From Gammaproteobacteria bacterium (GTDB taxonomy: Bacteria > Pseudomonadota > Gammaproteobacteria > Pseudomonadales > Azotimanducaceae), in contig JAPOWH010000023.1 in NCBI GenBank assembly GCA_026707735.1, positions 1-64,000 of the forward strand: DNA of 64,000 nucleotides. Direction: 5' to 3'. The first letter of the stretch is position 1; each line of letters opens with the position of its first letter. The notes beneath the pieces were generated by a model. It saw only the letters and a program-made list of their open reading frames with translations. It did not search any database and was not told the origin of the DNA. The position numbers and the translations under genes were made by a program. This document shows, piece by piece, positions 9,273-18,962 of the stretch.

Positions 9273-10253
9273 ATGGACTTGCTAACAATCTACATGATTG
9301 TTGGGTTTTTGCTAGCTGCCTATTCAGTTGTCGCCAACGATTCAATTCAAACCCTAGGCACCTTTCTCGCATCCAATTCCCATCGCCCTTGGTGGCTTCT
9401 TTGGATTTTTGCCTCTTCGATCCTTTTAGCGGTGATTGCCTACAGTTGGTTCGCCAATGGCGGCGATCCAGCGTATGGAAGGCTGGAAAACTTCCCAGTC
9501 CCTATTGGCGGTGTTTCGTGGTTGCACGTCATTCCACCCCTAGCCTTGTTGGTTCTCACGCGTATGGGAGTGCCAGTCAGCACGACTTTCCTCATTCTCA
9601 CCGTATTCGCAGTTACCGGTGGAGAGACCAGCAACCTTTACAAGATGCTGACAAAGTCAGGGCTTGGCTATCTCGTTGCGTTCGTTTCGACACTTGTACT
9701 TTTCTCCTTCGTGTTTCACCGTCTGACAAAGTACTTTCACAAGACGAGTAACCAACAAAGACCGAAGTATTGGGTCGTGCTGCAATGGCTGTCCACTGGA
9801 TTTCTTTGGAGCCAATGGCTCATTCAAGACTTGGCGAATATATTCGTCTATTTGCCACGCGAGCTTTCTCTTGGCTGGCTTGCTTTTGGTTTGGTGGTCT
9901 TGGTTGCCATGCAAGGCTACATCTTCTACACGTTCGGAGGGAAGATTCAGAAGATCGTGACCTCCAAGACCGACACCACCGACATACGGGCCGCAACCAT
10001 CATTGACTTCATCTACGGGATCATTCTCCTTATATTCAAGGAGTGGAGCAGCATGCCGATGAGCACTACGTGGGTCTTTCTAGGTGTACTTGCTGGACGG
10101 GAGATTGCACTTTCTCGCTATCTGGTTGACGTGTCCTTCCATGAGACAATCAAGAAGATTGTTTCAGATGCGTTGAAAGCTTTTTCAGGTCTAGTCGTTA
10201 GCGTAGTCCTGGCATTTGGTCTGCCGTGGCTGTTCCAGAGGTTCTTCGTATAG
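9273..10253 (+). CDS. PiT-like inorganic phosphate/anion transporter, divergent
   Basis: A 326-residue, very hydrophobic protein with about eight membrane segments. Two features point to the PiT phosphate permease family: an N-terminal VANDSIQTLGT segment (about 20-30), like the family's G-x-N-D-x-x-N-x-x-G-T signature, and a duplicated P-x-S-T-T motif, PVSTT from residue 101 and PMSTT from residue 262, matching the two inverted halves of PiT proteins. The second Asn-Asp signature is replaced (ATIIDFIYG), so it is a diverged member and the ion carried is uncertain. It has its own upstream gap of about 220 bases. Confidence 0.7.
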   Translation: MDLLTIYMIVGFLLAAYSVVANDSIQTLGTFLASNSHRPWWLLWIFASSILLAVIAYSWFANGGDPAYGRLENFPVPIGGVSWLHVIPPLALLVLTRMGVPVSTTFLILTVFAVTGGETSNLYKMLTKSGLGYLVAFVSTLVLFSFVFHRLTKYFHKTSNQQRPKYWVVLQWLSTGFLWSQWLIQDLANIFVYLPRELSLGWLAFGLVVLVAMQGYIFYTFGGKIQKIVTSKTDTTDIRAATIIDFIYGIILLIFKEWSSMPMSTTWVFLGVLAGREIALSRYLVDVSFHETIKKIVSDALKAFSGLVVSVVLAFGLPWLFQRFFV

Positions 10254-10261
10254 TCGAATCT

Positions 10262-11218
10262 CTACGAGGAACTGAAGAAGTTGCGTGGATTGTCCACGAA
10301 GAGCTTCTCAATCTGACGATTGGTGACGCCTAGTTCCTTCAGATCAGGAATGACATGGCGATGGATGTAGAGGAACTGGTCCATGTTGGATCTGGTGAAT
10401 TCGTGCTCCTGAGGAATCGTGCCGTCCGGCCGCTCCTTGTGCAGATGCAGGCAAATGCAATCGTGCGAAGGGCAAAGGCGGTCCTCATAGCCCATTTCGA
10501 TCAATCGATTTAAAGTCACAGTTCTCATGTACGGGCTTACCAGCCGCCCTGGATAGCGGTCTAGACCCAAATAGCATCCTTGGTCCAAGATCCACTGAAG
10601 ATATTCCGTGTCGGTGGTGTCGTTGGAATGGTCGATCTTCACGCGTGTGAGATCAACGCCCTCCTCCCGAAAAATTGCAATCTGACGCCGCGCCACTTGG
10701 TTCGTAGGGTGAGAGTGAACCATTATTGGAAGGCCTGTTTCGTTATGAGCTCGTGAAACCGCCCGAGCCATCACTTCGAGCTCTGGAGTGACGCCTTCAT
10801 AATCGGCTGCACACTTCAAGATTCCAGCCCTGACATCTGTGCCTCTAAATCCCTCCTCTACATCGCGCACAAACTCCCGTGCCATTTGGTTCGCGGATAC
10901 ACCGCGGAGAAAACCGGGTACGCTGAGCCACCATCCAGTCGTGTTTACGATGTTTACGCCCGAACCTTCCGACACCGTGCGCAAGAATTCGGGCTCCTTT
11001 CCCAAGTCATGCGTGGTGGCATCCACCATAGTGTCGATACCATGAGATTTCGCGCGCTTGAGTGCTTCTATCGCCCTTTGTGTACGGTCTTCAGGTCCGA
11101 ACAAATCAGGAAATGATTGAAAGATTCCTGGGCCACCGACGAGCACATGCTCATGCATGAGCGTGAAACCTAGGTCATCGGCGTCTATGGGACCAGTAAC
11201 TGTATTGATCGTGGCCAT
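10262..11218 (-). CDS. Phosphotriesterase-family metal-dependent hydrolase
   Basis: A 318-residue amidohydrolase of the phosphotriesterase branch. The binuclear metal site is complete: H22-x-H24 in MHEHV, a likely carboxylated Lys135 (ILKCA), His168 (MVHSH), His197 (KIDHS) and Asp253 (PSHD). Family members hydrolyse lactones, phosphotriesters or formylated sugars, and most native substrates are lactone-like. The 3' end faces the PiT-like gene 8 bases away. The natural substrate cannot be inferred from context. Confidence 0.93.
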   Translation of the reverse strand: MATINTVTGPIDADDLGFTLMHEHVLVGGPGIFQSFPDLFGPEDRTQRAIEALKRAKSHGIDTMVDATTHDLGKEPEFLRTVSEGSGVNIVNTTGWWLSVPGFLRGVSANQMAREFVRDVEEGFRGTDVRAGILKCAADYEGVTPELEVMARAVSRAHNETGLPIMVHSHPTNQVARRQIAIFREEGVDLTRVKIDHSNDTTDTEYLQWILDQGCYLGLDRYPGRLVSPYMRTVTLNRLIEMGYEDRLCPSHDCICLHLHKERPDGTIPQEHEFTRSNMDQFLYIHRHVIPDLKELGVTNRQIEKLFVDNPRNFFSSS

Positions 11219-11651
11219 GAGATTCTCCGCTCCTCCCCTGTTGTGCTCGCTTCAGTTGCATGTTGGCAGATCCCTTGCGATGAAGAAACCGCAATTCAAG
11301 CAGTGAGCAACATCGGCTGCAACATCTGCAAATGGTAGCAAGCTGTGTGGAATTGATGCGACCATGTGTGTAGTGAGATTAGCTACGGCGTTCAGTCGTG
11401 GAAAAATGCCTGCTTGGTGGACGTCGCTTCCTTGACTAATAACTCCAGAGCAATAGTGGGCAGCGCAATGACTTGCTCAAAATCTGACGCGTACAGGTCA
11501 ATCGCGCCCGTAGTCCGAGCCCATAGCGACACTCAAGTAGCATTCAAATGCAACTTTCGCGACCGTTTCTTTGTCCAACTTTGCTCGTTGCTCAATGCTA
11601 GAAAAGCGCGATGTCCGCTGCTAACCCAATAGTCGTGTAAAAGGAGCACTC
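11219..11651. other. Divergent intergenic region
   Basis: The gap lies between the start of the phosphotriesterase gene (minus) and the start of the methyltransferase gene (plus). It must carry both promoters. An 88-codon frame at 11366-11632 has no recognisable motif and I do not accept it. An AAGGAG ribosome site at 11641-11646 serves the methyltransferase. Confidence 0.5.
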
Positions 11652-12488
11652 ATGGTGGCCTACGATCCAAAATACCCGCGAGCACATTACGATCGCGTTG
11701 GAATTTACGAGTGGACGCGGTTGACACGCTCCCGTCACGGCGAACTCAACTTTCTCGTGCACATGGATGTAATGCGGCGACACATTAAGGACAGCATGAA
11801 TGTGCTGGAAATTGGCGCTGGCGCAGGCATTTACACCAAAGAACTCGTCCAGATGTGCAGGCGTTTAGTTGTTGCAGATATTTCCAAATTGCAACTGGAT
11901 GCGAATCAAGAGAAAATGGGTGAGCTAGGCTTGTTGAATCTTGTTGCAGAGTATCGGCAACTAGACCTTGTAGACTTGAGCCCGCTCGCAGCCGAATCGT
12001 TCGATGCAATCGTCTGCATAGGTGGAACCCTAAGCTACCTACTGGATAAGGCCTCAGTCGGAGTCCAGCAAATGCTGCGCACAGTGAAGCCTAGAGGTAT
12101 CGTAATTCTGGGAGTCATGTCGCTCATCAATTCAGTGGTACGGCTAATGCACTTGGTCCCACCAACAAAGGAGATTCGCGGATTGACCAACACAAGATGG
12201 CTCCTTGAGACTGGTCTACAGGATCAGGAGCACAATCCCGAGACGGAGCATTATTGCCACATGATGACAAGTGCGGATATCGACGAGCTCTTGGATTTGG
12301 ATGTTGTTGAAATAGTCGAGAGGCGAGCTGCCGGTCTACTAGGGATGGCTGGCGAGGAATCACTCAATGCTGTAAGAGCTGACACCGACCTTTGGAATCT
12401 CATAGTAGAAAGGGAACTGGAATGGTCAAAACTTCCTAGCGCGTTGGATCTTGGAGACAACATCGTCTACGTAGTCCGAAGACGCTAG
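11652..12488 (+). CDS. Class I SAM-dependent methyltransferase
   Basis: A 278-residue protein with the SAM-binding motif I at residues 51-60 (VLEIGAGAGI), an acidic end of strand 2 (VVADIS, about 73-78) and a motif IV-like segment (FDAIVCIGGTLSYL). This is a classical Rossmann methyltransferase of the small-molecule type. The start is fixed by the AAGGAG site 6 bases upstream. The acceptor substrate is unknown and the gene has no operon partner. Confidence 0.88.
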   Translation: MVAYDPKYPRAHYDRVGIYEWTRLTRSRHGELNFLVHMDVMRRHIKDSMNVLEIGAGAGIYTKELVQMCRRLVVADISKLQLDANQEKMGELGLLNLVAEYRQLDLVDLSPLAAESFDAIVCIGGTLSYLLDKASVGVQQMLRTVKPRGIVILGVMSLINSVVRLMHLVPPTKEIRGLTNTRWLLETGLQDQEHNPETEHYCHMMTSADIDELLDLDVVEIVERRAAGLLGMAGEESLNAVRADTDLWNLIVERELEWSKLPSALDLGDNIVYVVRRR

Positions 12489-12633
12489 CTAAGCTTTTTG
12501 GATGTGTCTACATAGCTCAACAGAGACGAATCTCGGAATCGAAATCCAAAACATTGGCATTCAGTAAGGGACTATCAGATCTTCTTGGTGTTGTATACGC
12601 TAATGTTGACGCTGATTCGAATACGTACGGAAG

Positions 12634-13281
12634 TCAGCCCATAAAGAGTGCCATTGGCGCGTATTGCAATAACCCTACTGCCACAACTGACGGCAACACG
12701 ACCATCAAACTGGTAGATAGGTTCCTCTCAGTCCAGCTCATGAATCCGTGGACGGCGATGTAGGCTGTCCAAATCAGAAAGACTGGAATCCAATAGACAC
12801 GGACGTGATTCACGCCTAACAGTTCAAAGGGAAATGACGAGAATAGTAAGAATGGACCACTACTTGCAAAACTCAAGTACAACGTGTCTGCGACTAATCC
12901 CAAGATTGCTGGCACAGCAGTCCAGCACGCAAAGCCAAACCAGTGTCGCCAGCCTTTGTCGACACTGAGCAGTTTTCCCGCGGCCCAGTAGTAGACTGAC
13001 CAGCCGAGACAAATGCAAGATATCCAAATCGCACTCCAAACCCACACGACTACTGCTCCAAATCCAAAGTAGAGCACTAAGTCATTAGATACTTTGGAAA
13101 CAACGGAACCATCGTCCTGCAAGACTCCAACGGTCACATTGTCGTAATTGATGGACTGAACGACGAGGCAGAGGAATGCGACGATGAGAATTGAAAAAAA
13201 CGGCAAGGCGAAAGGTGTCGTGTCGCGAATCTTGTTGAAGACATCACGCGGCGAAACCAATATTCGAGCAAGTCGAATCAT
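12634..13281 (-). CDS. Yip1-domain integral membrane protein
   Basis: The 215-residue protein starts with the short amphipathic segment ARILVSPRDVFNKI typical of bacterial Yip1-domain proteins, followed by about five hydrophobic segments separated by short loops. Such proteins are multipass inner-membrane proteins of unclear role. The gene is convergent with the methyltransferase gene. Confidence 0.75.
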   Translation of the reverse strand: MIRLARILVSPRDVFNKIRDTTPFALPFFSILIVAFLCLVVQSINYDNVTVGVLQDDGSVVSKVSNDLVLYFGFGAVVVWVWSAIWISCICLGWSVYYWAAGKLLSVDKGWRHWFGFACWTAVPAILGLVADTLYLSFASSGPFLLFSSFPFELLGVNHVRVYWIPVFLIWTAYIAVHGFMSWTERNLSTSLMVVLPSVVAVGLLQYAPMALFMG

Positions 13282-13389
13282 CTGCTGGTTCTTCGCGCTA
13301 TTTCAATACCGTCATTTAGTGCTAGCCGACGGCTCAGAATTCTCTGAAGTGTATTCACACCACGTACAAACGAAGAGTAGCTAAGTCAA

Positions 13390-14469
13390 TTACGAACCCA
13401 AGTCGCGGAATTCCAAGGTTGACGCCGATTGCAGCCCGACAGCAAGCTTCATTCCGTCGGGAGACACGTCAAAGTCCATCACTGCATTTTGAAAACGAAA
13501 GTTGTGCACGTCGTTTCCGGTCGAAACCTCGATCGCCGCTATAGTTTTGTCCCAACTTCCAGAAAAGACGGTTTTGCCATCGCCGGAAAACACTACTTTC
13601 TCAACAACGGAAGGGTGTTTATGCACAACACTAGACTCACCGGATTGTCGGTCTACAACCTTGATGGTCCCATCATAGAAACCCAGCGCAATTGACTTGC
13701 CATCAATTGAGATTGCAACGGCGGTAATACCTCTACTCGTAGGCTCGTTCCACTCGTCGATGATCTTCCCAGTAGCAAACTCCATCAAGATTGCACGCCC
13801 GCTATGGGTTGATGATTGCGCATCACTGTTTGCACTCGACGAATTGAAATCCATGAGACCGAATAACAGTAGAGATCCGTCCTGAGAAAACGTCGAGGTA
13901 AGAACACGGGCATCCTCAAAAGTCCAAGCGCGACTTATTTCTCCTGCCCCAATATCGATAACTTGAAGGTTATCCCCCTCTCCAACTGATGCCACCGTAC
14001 CGACAACAAGGTATTTGTCGTCGGGTGAGAACGACATGGTAGCTGCGTGATCTCGGAACCTCACTGGGATCTCCTGCATCAACTCGCAAGACTCCGTTTC
14101 ATATAAAGCGATGAAGTGGGCGCTCGCTGAAAACATAACTTCCATTCTGGATTTCCCTCGATATTCCATGGCGAGCAGGTTTCCCTGTGTCGAATATTGG
14201 ATGACATATGTATAAGGATCTGCATCCCAACTACAGCGTTCCTCGCCCGTTAAGAGATCTTGAGTTAAGACTCTCTCACCAAACAAGAGACCGGCTACTT
14301 CGTCGCCTGTTGAAGAAAAGTCCACAGCCAGCACTGAAACCATCAGCTTAGGGACATTCGTCGAACAACTGCAAATCATCAAGACGAGAGCTGCGGCTAA
14401 CGCTATGTGTCGTGCAAGACTGTTGCGTTTTGCAACACTATGAGCGATTTCTTGAAAGCACATCCTCAT
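13390..14469 (-). CDS. WD40-repeat lipoprotein
   Basis: A 359-residue protein. The N-terminus carries basic residues, a hydrophobic stretch (about 21-32) and cysteines in a lipobox-like context (LMIC at 30-33), so it is probably a lipid-anchored periplasmic protein. The remainder forms beta-propeller blades of WD40 type, seen in segments such as ATMSFSPDDKYLVVGT, VAISIDGKSIALGFYDGTI and VVFSGDGKTVFSGSWDKTI. WD40 propellers bind protein partners; none is indicated. It lies downstream of the ankyrin gene on the same strand. Confidence 0.85.
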   Translation of the reverse strand: MRMCFQEIAHSVAKRNSLARHIALAAALVLMICSCSTNVPKLMVSVLAVDFSSTGDEVAGLLFGERVLTQDLLTGEERCSWDADPYTYVIQYSTQGNLLAMEYRGKSRMEVMFSASAHFIALYETESCELMQEIPVRFRDHAATMSFSPDDKYLVVGTVASVGEGDNLQVIDIGAGEISRAWTFEDARVLTSTFSQDGSLLLFGLMDFNSSSANSDAQSSTHSGRAILMEFATGKIIDEWNEPTSRGITAVAISIDGKSIALGFYDGTIKVVDRQSGESSVVHKHPSVVEKVVFSGDGKTVFSGSWDKTIAAIEVSTGNDVHNFRFQNAVMDFDVSPDGMKLAVGLQSASTLEFRDLGS

Positions 14470-14619
14470 GTCCAGATCCTCTCTCCAGTCGCCAATGATC
14501 TCAATATATGCAAATGAAATCAGCTGTAGGGTCCCTAAATCTCCTTCCTGATGGTGTGGTCTTTTTCATTTCGACAAACTTGTGCTGTTGTGCGCAACCA
14601 AAAGCACTGCAACTTACGG

Positions 14620-15741
14620 TCATATGCCCATTTTTCTGTAGTGTCGAGCATCTTTCCGTGCAATTTCGAACGCGGTCTTTCCTTTGTTGTTGACAAGAGT
14701 GATGTCGGCCCCACAACCAAGCAGCGCTTCAATTGCCGCTACTTGACCCTCGTAAGTTGCGCGATGCAACGGTGTTCGACCCTTTCCATCACTCGTATCC
14801 AAGTCCGCTCCGGCCTTGGCTAACAATTCGATAGAGGCAGCGCAATTTTGTTCCGCAGCCCATTGCACGGCCGTTCGCTTGGACCGATTCAATACATCGA
14901 GCTCGACGCCGAGTCGTAATAGTTCATTCACACAGTCCAACCCATCCGCACGAGCAGCCCAATGCAATGGTGTCGAACCATAGCTATCAGGTGTTGAAGC
15001 CAGTGCTAAGTCTTGCCTGATCAATTCACGCAGTCGTTTCAAATCGTTTCTTGCACAGGCTGAGAACGTATCGTAGTAGGCTCCCGCCTCCAAGAGGACA
15101 TCAGCAACTTGGTGCTTGCCGATGGTTCTTACGTGGTCCTCCGACCAGAGACTTGGAGCTAAACTCTCCTGAAGAGCTGTGCTACCTCGTTCCCCATTTC
15201 CCTTGATTTCCAATTCGAGATGCACTGTGGCACCGTGTTCTACGCAAACTCTTGCAAACTCTGGATATCCTCCCCAAGCCGCCCAATAGAGAAGCGAAAG
15301 GTTGCTGGGCCAACCCGTGTGAGGCTTTTCGACGCTAACACATGCCGCGTCCGCTAGCCCCGATTCAAAAACAACCTTGACAGAATCGGCTGCTCCGGAG
15401 TGCGCTGCTTCATGCAGTATGTTGTACTCATTTGGATCCGCATCCAGTTCAATCTGTTGCTCAAGAAGAAGGCGAACTGCCGGTCCACTTCCAGGAAACG
15501 GAATACACACCTTTAGCAGTCCAGTTCCAATGCGATCAAGAACGTTTGGGTGCGCCTTCAACATTGCTTTCATAGTAGCCACGTCGGGTTGACAGTTGCC
15601 ATCCCATTTCTTTGGATTGGTTCCCAGTGTCGCGACGATGAAATCTATTTCGGTAGGCGTTAGTTCAAGAACCAGGTCGTCGCGGCGAAACCAACTGCCT
15701 TGAAACATGCGAACTGCAATAGGCAGATCATTTGTTTGCAT
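14620..15741 (-). CDS. Ankyrin-repeat protein
   Basis: A 373-residue protein without signal peptide or membrane segment. The C-terminal half contains clear ankyrin repeats: STPLHWAARADGLDCVNELL, TAVQWAAEQNCAASIELLAKAGADLD, and RTPLHRATYEGQVAAIEALLGCGADI. A looser repeat (YNILHEAAHSGAADSVKVVF) occurs earlier. The first ~80 residues match nothing I know. Ankyrin domains mediate protein binding; eukaryote-like repeat proteins of this kind are common in host-associated bacteria, but one gene does not show a host association. Confidence 0.87.
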   Translation of the reverse strand: MQTNDLPIAVRMFQGSWFRRDDLVLELTPTEIDFIVATLGTNPKKWDGNCQPDVATMKAMLKAHPNVLDRIGTGLLKVCIPFPGSGPAVRLLLEQQIELDADPNEYNILHEAAHSGAADSVKVVFESGLADAACVSVEKPHTGWPSNLSLLYWAAWGGYPEFARVCVEHGATVHLELEIKGNGERGSTALQESLAPSLWSEDHVRTIGKHQVADVLLEAGAYYDTFSACARNDLKRLRELIRQDLALASTPDSYGSTPLHWAARADGLDCVNELLRLGVELDVLNRSKRTAVQWAAEQNCAASIELLAKAGADLDTSDGKGRTPLHRATYEGQVAAIEALLGCGADITLVNNKGKTAFEIARKDARHYRKMGI

Positions 15742-16131
15742 AAGTGATGCACCCCCACGCAGCTGTTCTCTTGCTTAGTCTGCTAAAGATACATTAGTGT
15801 CCCAACATTGCTGGTTGAACTAGATCTGGTGCGTTTACCCAAATACGCACGCCTACAACAGATTTCTCAAACCGAAGCAGCCTCTGCAAATACGAGGATG
15901 GTGGACTTGCCCGGAAGTGACCTATACAACAACGCGCAATGAGAAACCATTGTTGACCTTGTATGGAACTCTAAACTAAATCCGCCCAAAGACATGTAGA
16001 ACGAATTGACCCACCCACTCCAATTCATCGGAATAGTGGCGGCAAACAAGCACAAGTGTTCTTCTTCGGCGTCACTTTCTGCGTCGGGTAGTTCGTATGA
16101 TCCGACCTAAAATGAGAACGCTGAAGAGCTT
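15742..16131. other. Intergenic region
   Basis: The gap lies between the ankyrin gene start and the broken ATPase gene. It must include divergent promoters; I see no conserved repeat, hairpin or RNA gene in it. Confidence 0.45.
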
Positions 16132-17304
16132 GTGCCCGTAGCCGTGGATCGCCTCGGAAGAAACCCATTTACTCCTGATTTCGACGTACCTCCTCCTGTC
16201 TTGGCTGGACGGGAAAAGGAATTGAAAATCCTGTCGCAGATGGCCACCGACTTGGATACTGGTAGTAACGTCCGCTCGATCGTCCTATATGGACCTAGGG
16301 GTAACGGAAAGACCGCACTTTTGAATTCGTCAGACAGGTACAAACCGAGACGCACTAGGATCAGAATTGTCTAAACACTGGCGCAAGCACTTAGATCTCC
16401 GCAGGATCTTGCAGACGTCCTTCTAGAAAAGACGGGCCCATCAAAGGCAGGACTGAGCAAAGTTGGAGGGTCGCTCAAGGTGCTTGGTGTTGGAGTTTCT
16501 GCGGAGCGACAAAATACCGACTCGCACGATGCAGTTGGTACTGAAGCTGTTGTGCAATCACTTACTAAAAGGAGGAAGTTCAGCTCGCCTACCTTACTAA
16601 TGCTGGACGAAGCGCACGATCTTGACCGGGAAGTAGGAAGAATGGCCCTTGCGATTGCGAGCCGCATGAAGGCTGAAAAAACTCCATTCGGATTGGTTCT
16701 CTCGGGAACACCGGGGATACGGCGACGTCTGGCGGAATTCGACATTTGGTTCATCGAGAGCGCTCAACTTGTACGCGTATCAAGGCTCGACAACGAAGCT
16801 ACACGAAAAGCGCTTTTTGAGCCATTTGGAAACGCTGGTTGCACTATTGAGCTAACAAAAGATGAAACGGATAGGGTGCTAGAGTGGACGCAGAATTACC
16901 CTTATTTCATTCAAGAACTTGGATCGATGCTGTTCAGCGCTGCAAAAGCTAAGGGGGAAAACCACATTACCGGAGACCTCCTGCCTATTGCTAAAAGGGA
17001 ATTCGATCTCGCAACCGAGCAGATGTATGGGCAGCGAATTGATGAGATCGTTCGTAGAGGGTTAATCAAGCCAGCATTGGCCGTTGCCAAGGCTTCTCTC
17101 GACGGTGCAGGCTCAGTATCTCGCAAGGACTTATACAACTCCGTAGGGAAGTGTTCTGACAGCCGTAGTCCCGAAGATATCCTCGACGAGTTTATTGACC
17201 TTGGGTTTATTTCGATGTCGGCAAAGTCAAGTCAGCGATATGATGCTGGAATTCCTGCTCTAATGAACAACATCGTTAGCAAGGAAGGTGACCTACCGAC
17301 TTGA
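16132..17304 (+). pseudogene. AAA-family ATPase, disrupted by an in-frame stop after the P-loop
   Basis: The reading frame opens at GTG 16132 and encodes a Walker A motif, GPRGNGKT (about residues 56-63), then meets TAA at 16372-16374. The same frame continues at once with TLAQALRSPQDLAD and later a Walker B (LLMLDEAHDLD), a sensor-like LVLSGTPG and a helical C-terminal part ending at 17304. The residues just before the stop look unlike an ATPase; in the +1 frame the text after LLN reads EFVRQVQTE, which fits better. A small deletion or frameshift near 16320-16374 is therefore likelier than simple read-through. A separate start at 16480 would give a 274-residue fragment lacking the P-loop. 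Confidence 0.75.
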
Positions 17305-17339
17305 CGGCGGTGCATTGCATAATGATCCACTAACTATTC

Positions 17340-18923
17340 ATGCTTACAAATCTACAAGTTGACAATCGATTCGTAGATCACCTGCCAGGTGATCCCGAAG
17401 AGCGCAACTACGTCAGGCAAGTTCGAAGTGCGTGTTACTCGATCGTGGAACCAACTCGAACCTCCGATCCGCAACTCGTCGCCTACTCTTCAGAAATGGC
17501 GTCAACTCTTGGGTTTACAAAGGCGGATTGCGAGAGCGACGACTTCGTACAGGTGTTTTCCGGGAACAAGAAGCTCCAGGGAACATCACCCTATGCAATG
17601 TGCTATGGCGGCCACCAATTTGGCAATTGGGCCGGACAGCTAGGAGATGGACGCGCAATTACGCTGGGAGAGGCAATAGGCGTAGATAGCGCAAATTACT
17701 CATTACAGCTAAAGGGAGCGGGGTTGACGCCCTACTCGAGATCGGCTGACGGGTTGGCAGTACTTCGTTCGTCATTGCGCGAGTTTGTCTGTAGCGAGGC
17801 AATGCACCATCTAGGTGTGCCGACGACACGTGCACTATCTCTGGTTCTTACCGGCGACACGGTTATTCGAGACATGCTCTACGATGGAAATCCCGCACCA
17901 GAGAGAGGAGCTGTCGTATGTCGTGTTGCCCCTACATTCGTGCGGTTCGGCAATTTCGAGATCTTCGCGGCGCAACGAGATTTCGATGTGATGCGCCAGC
18001 TAATCGACCACACGATTAAGCACGACTTTCCTGGAATATCAAACATTGGATCACCGAGCGCCTACATCCAGTGGTTCGAGGAAGTCGTAGATCGCACAGC
18101 GTATCTGATGTCCGAATGGACTCGAGTTGGTTTTGTTCACGGTGTGATGAACACCGACAACATGTCGATTACTGGTTTGACCATCGACTATGGCCCATAC
18201 GGTTGGCTTGAGAGCTATGATCCAAACTGGACGCCTAACACCACCGATGCATCTACAAAACGCTACAGATTTGGCCAGCAACCTGCCGTTGCGCACTGGA
18301 ATTTGCTGCAACTCGCCAATGCAATTGTTTCTGTAGTCGGCGAAGCCAAACCCCTTGAAGATGCTTTGAATAATTTTGCGCAATCGTACAGTTCCTACTA
18401 CACCAAAGCGCTCGCCGCTAAGCTCGGACTACAACGACTAATCGAACAAGACTCCGATTTACTTCGAGGATTGGAGGAAGCTTTGTTGAGCACCGAAATT
18501 GACATGACTCTCTTCTTCAGACACCTAGGTGGAATCGATGTAGAAGCTACAGCAAATGGACTAGCTAAGCTGGAGCAATTGGGGGACGTCTTCTATCGCC
18601 CAGAGCAGCTATACGGAAAAACTGCCACGACTATCAATTCGTGGTTGAAGACCTATGCGTTGAGAGTTCGAGCTGAAGCAGGGGATCCCGGTCGGCGAAA
18701 GGAGTCGATGAATAGGGCAAATCCGCTGTACGTGCCACGAAACTACCTTGCACAAGTTGCGATCGACCATGCGGATGAGGGTGACTTCTCATTCCTTCAT
18801 GATTGGATGGAAGTGCTAAAGAATCCGTATGAAGAACAAGAGGGCAAGGAACGCTTTGCAGGAAAGAGACCGGAGTGGGCTAGAACACACGTAGGCTGCT
18901 CCATGCTGTCGTGCAGTTCATAG
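17340..18923 (+). CDS. selO: Protein adenylyltransferase SelO (YdiU family)
   Basis: A 527-residue pseudokinase-fold enzyme that transfers AMP from ATP to protein Ser/Thr/Tyr residues. Family hallmarks are present: MCYGGHQFGNWAGQLGDGRA, LKGAGLTPYSRSADGLAVLR, HGVMNTDNMSITGLTIDYGP (about residues 265-285) and a C-terminal Cys-Ser-Ser. That terminal Cys occupies the position held by selenocysteine in eukaryotic SelO. Length matches bacterial members. It follows the broken ATPase gene by about 35 bases and faces hisG. Confidence 0.96.
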   Translation: MLTNLQVDNRFVDHLPGDPEERNYVRQVRSACYSIVEPTRTSDPQLVAYSSEMASTLGFTKADCESDDFVQVFSGNKKLQGTSPYAMCYGGHQFGNWAGQLGDGRAITLGEAIGVDSANYSLQLKGAGLTPYSRSADGLAVLRSSLREFVCSEAMHHLGVPTTRALSLVLTGDTVIRDMLYDGNPAPERGAVVCRVAPTFVRFGNFEIFAAQRDFDVMRQLIDHTIKHDFPGISNIGSPSAYIQWFEEVVDRTAYLMSEWTRVGFVHGVMNTDNMSITGLTIDYGPYGWLESYDPNWTPNTTDASTKRYRFGQQPAVAHWNLLQLANAIVSVVGEAKPLEDALNNFAQSYSSYYTKALAAKLGLQRLIEQDSDLLRGLEEALLSTEIDMTLFFRHLGGIDVEATANGLAKLEQLGDVFYRPEQLYGKTATTINSWLKTYALRVRAEAGDPGRRKESMNRANPLYVPRNYLAQVAIDHADEGDFSFLHDWMEVLKNPYEEQEGKERFAGKRPEWARTHVGCSMLSCSS

Positions 18924-18962
18924 GCGAGCTTGCTCCCACGCAGCAAGCGAGATCATCGCTTT

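Noticed and set aside
11366..11632. 88-codon frame in the divergent gap
   Set aside because: No family features; the region must carry promoters of two divergent genes.
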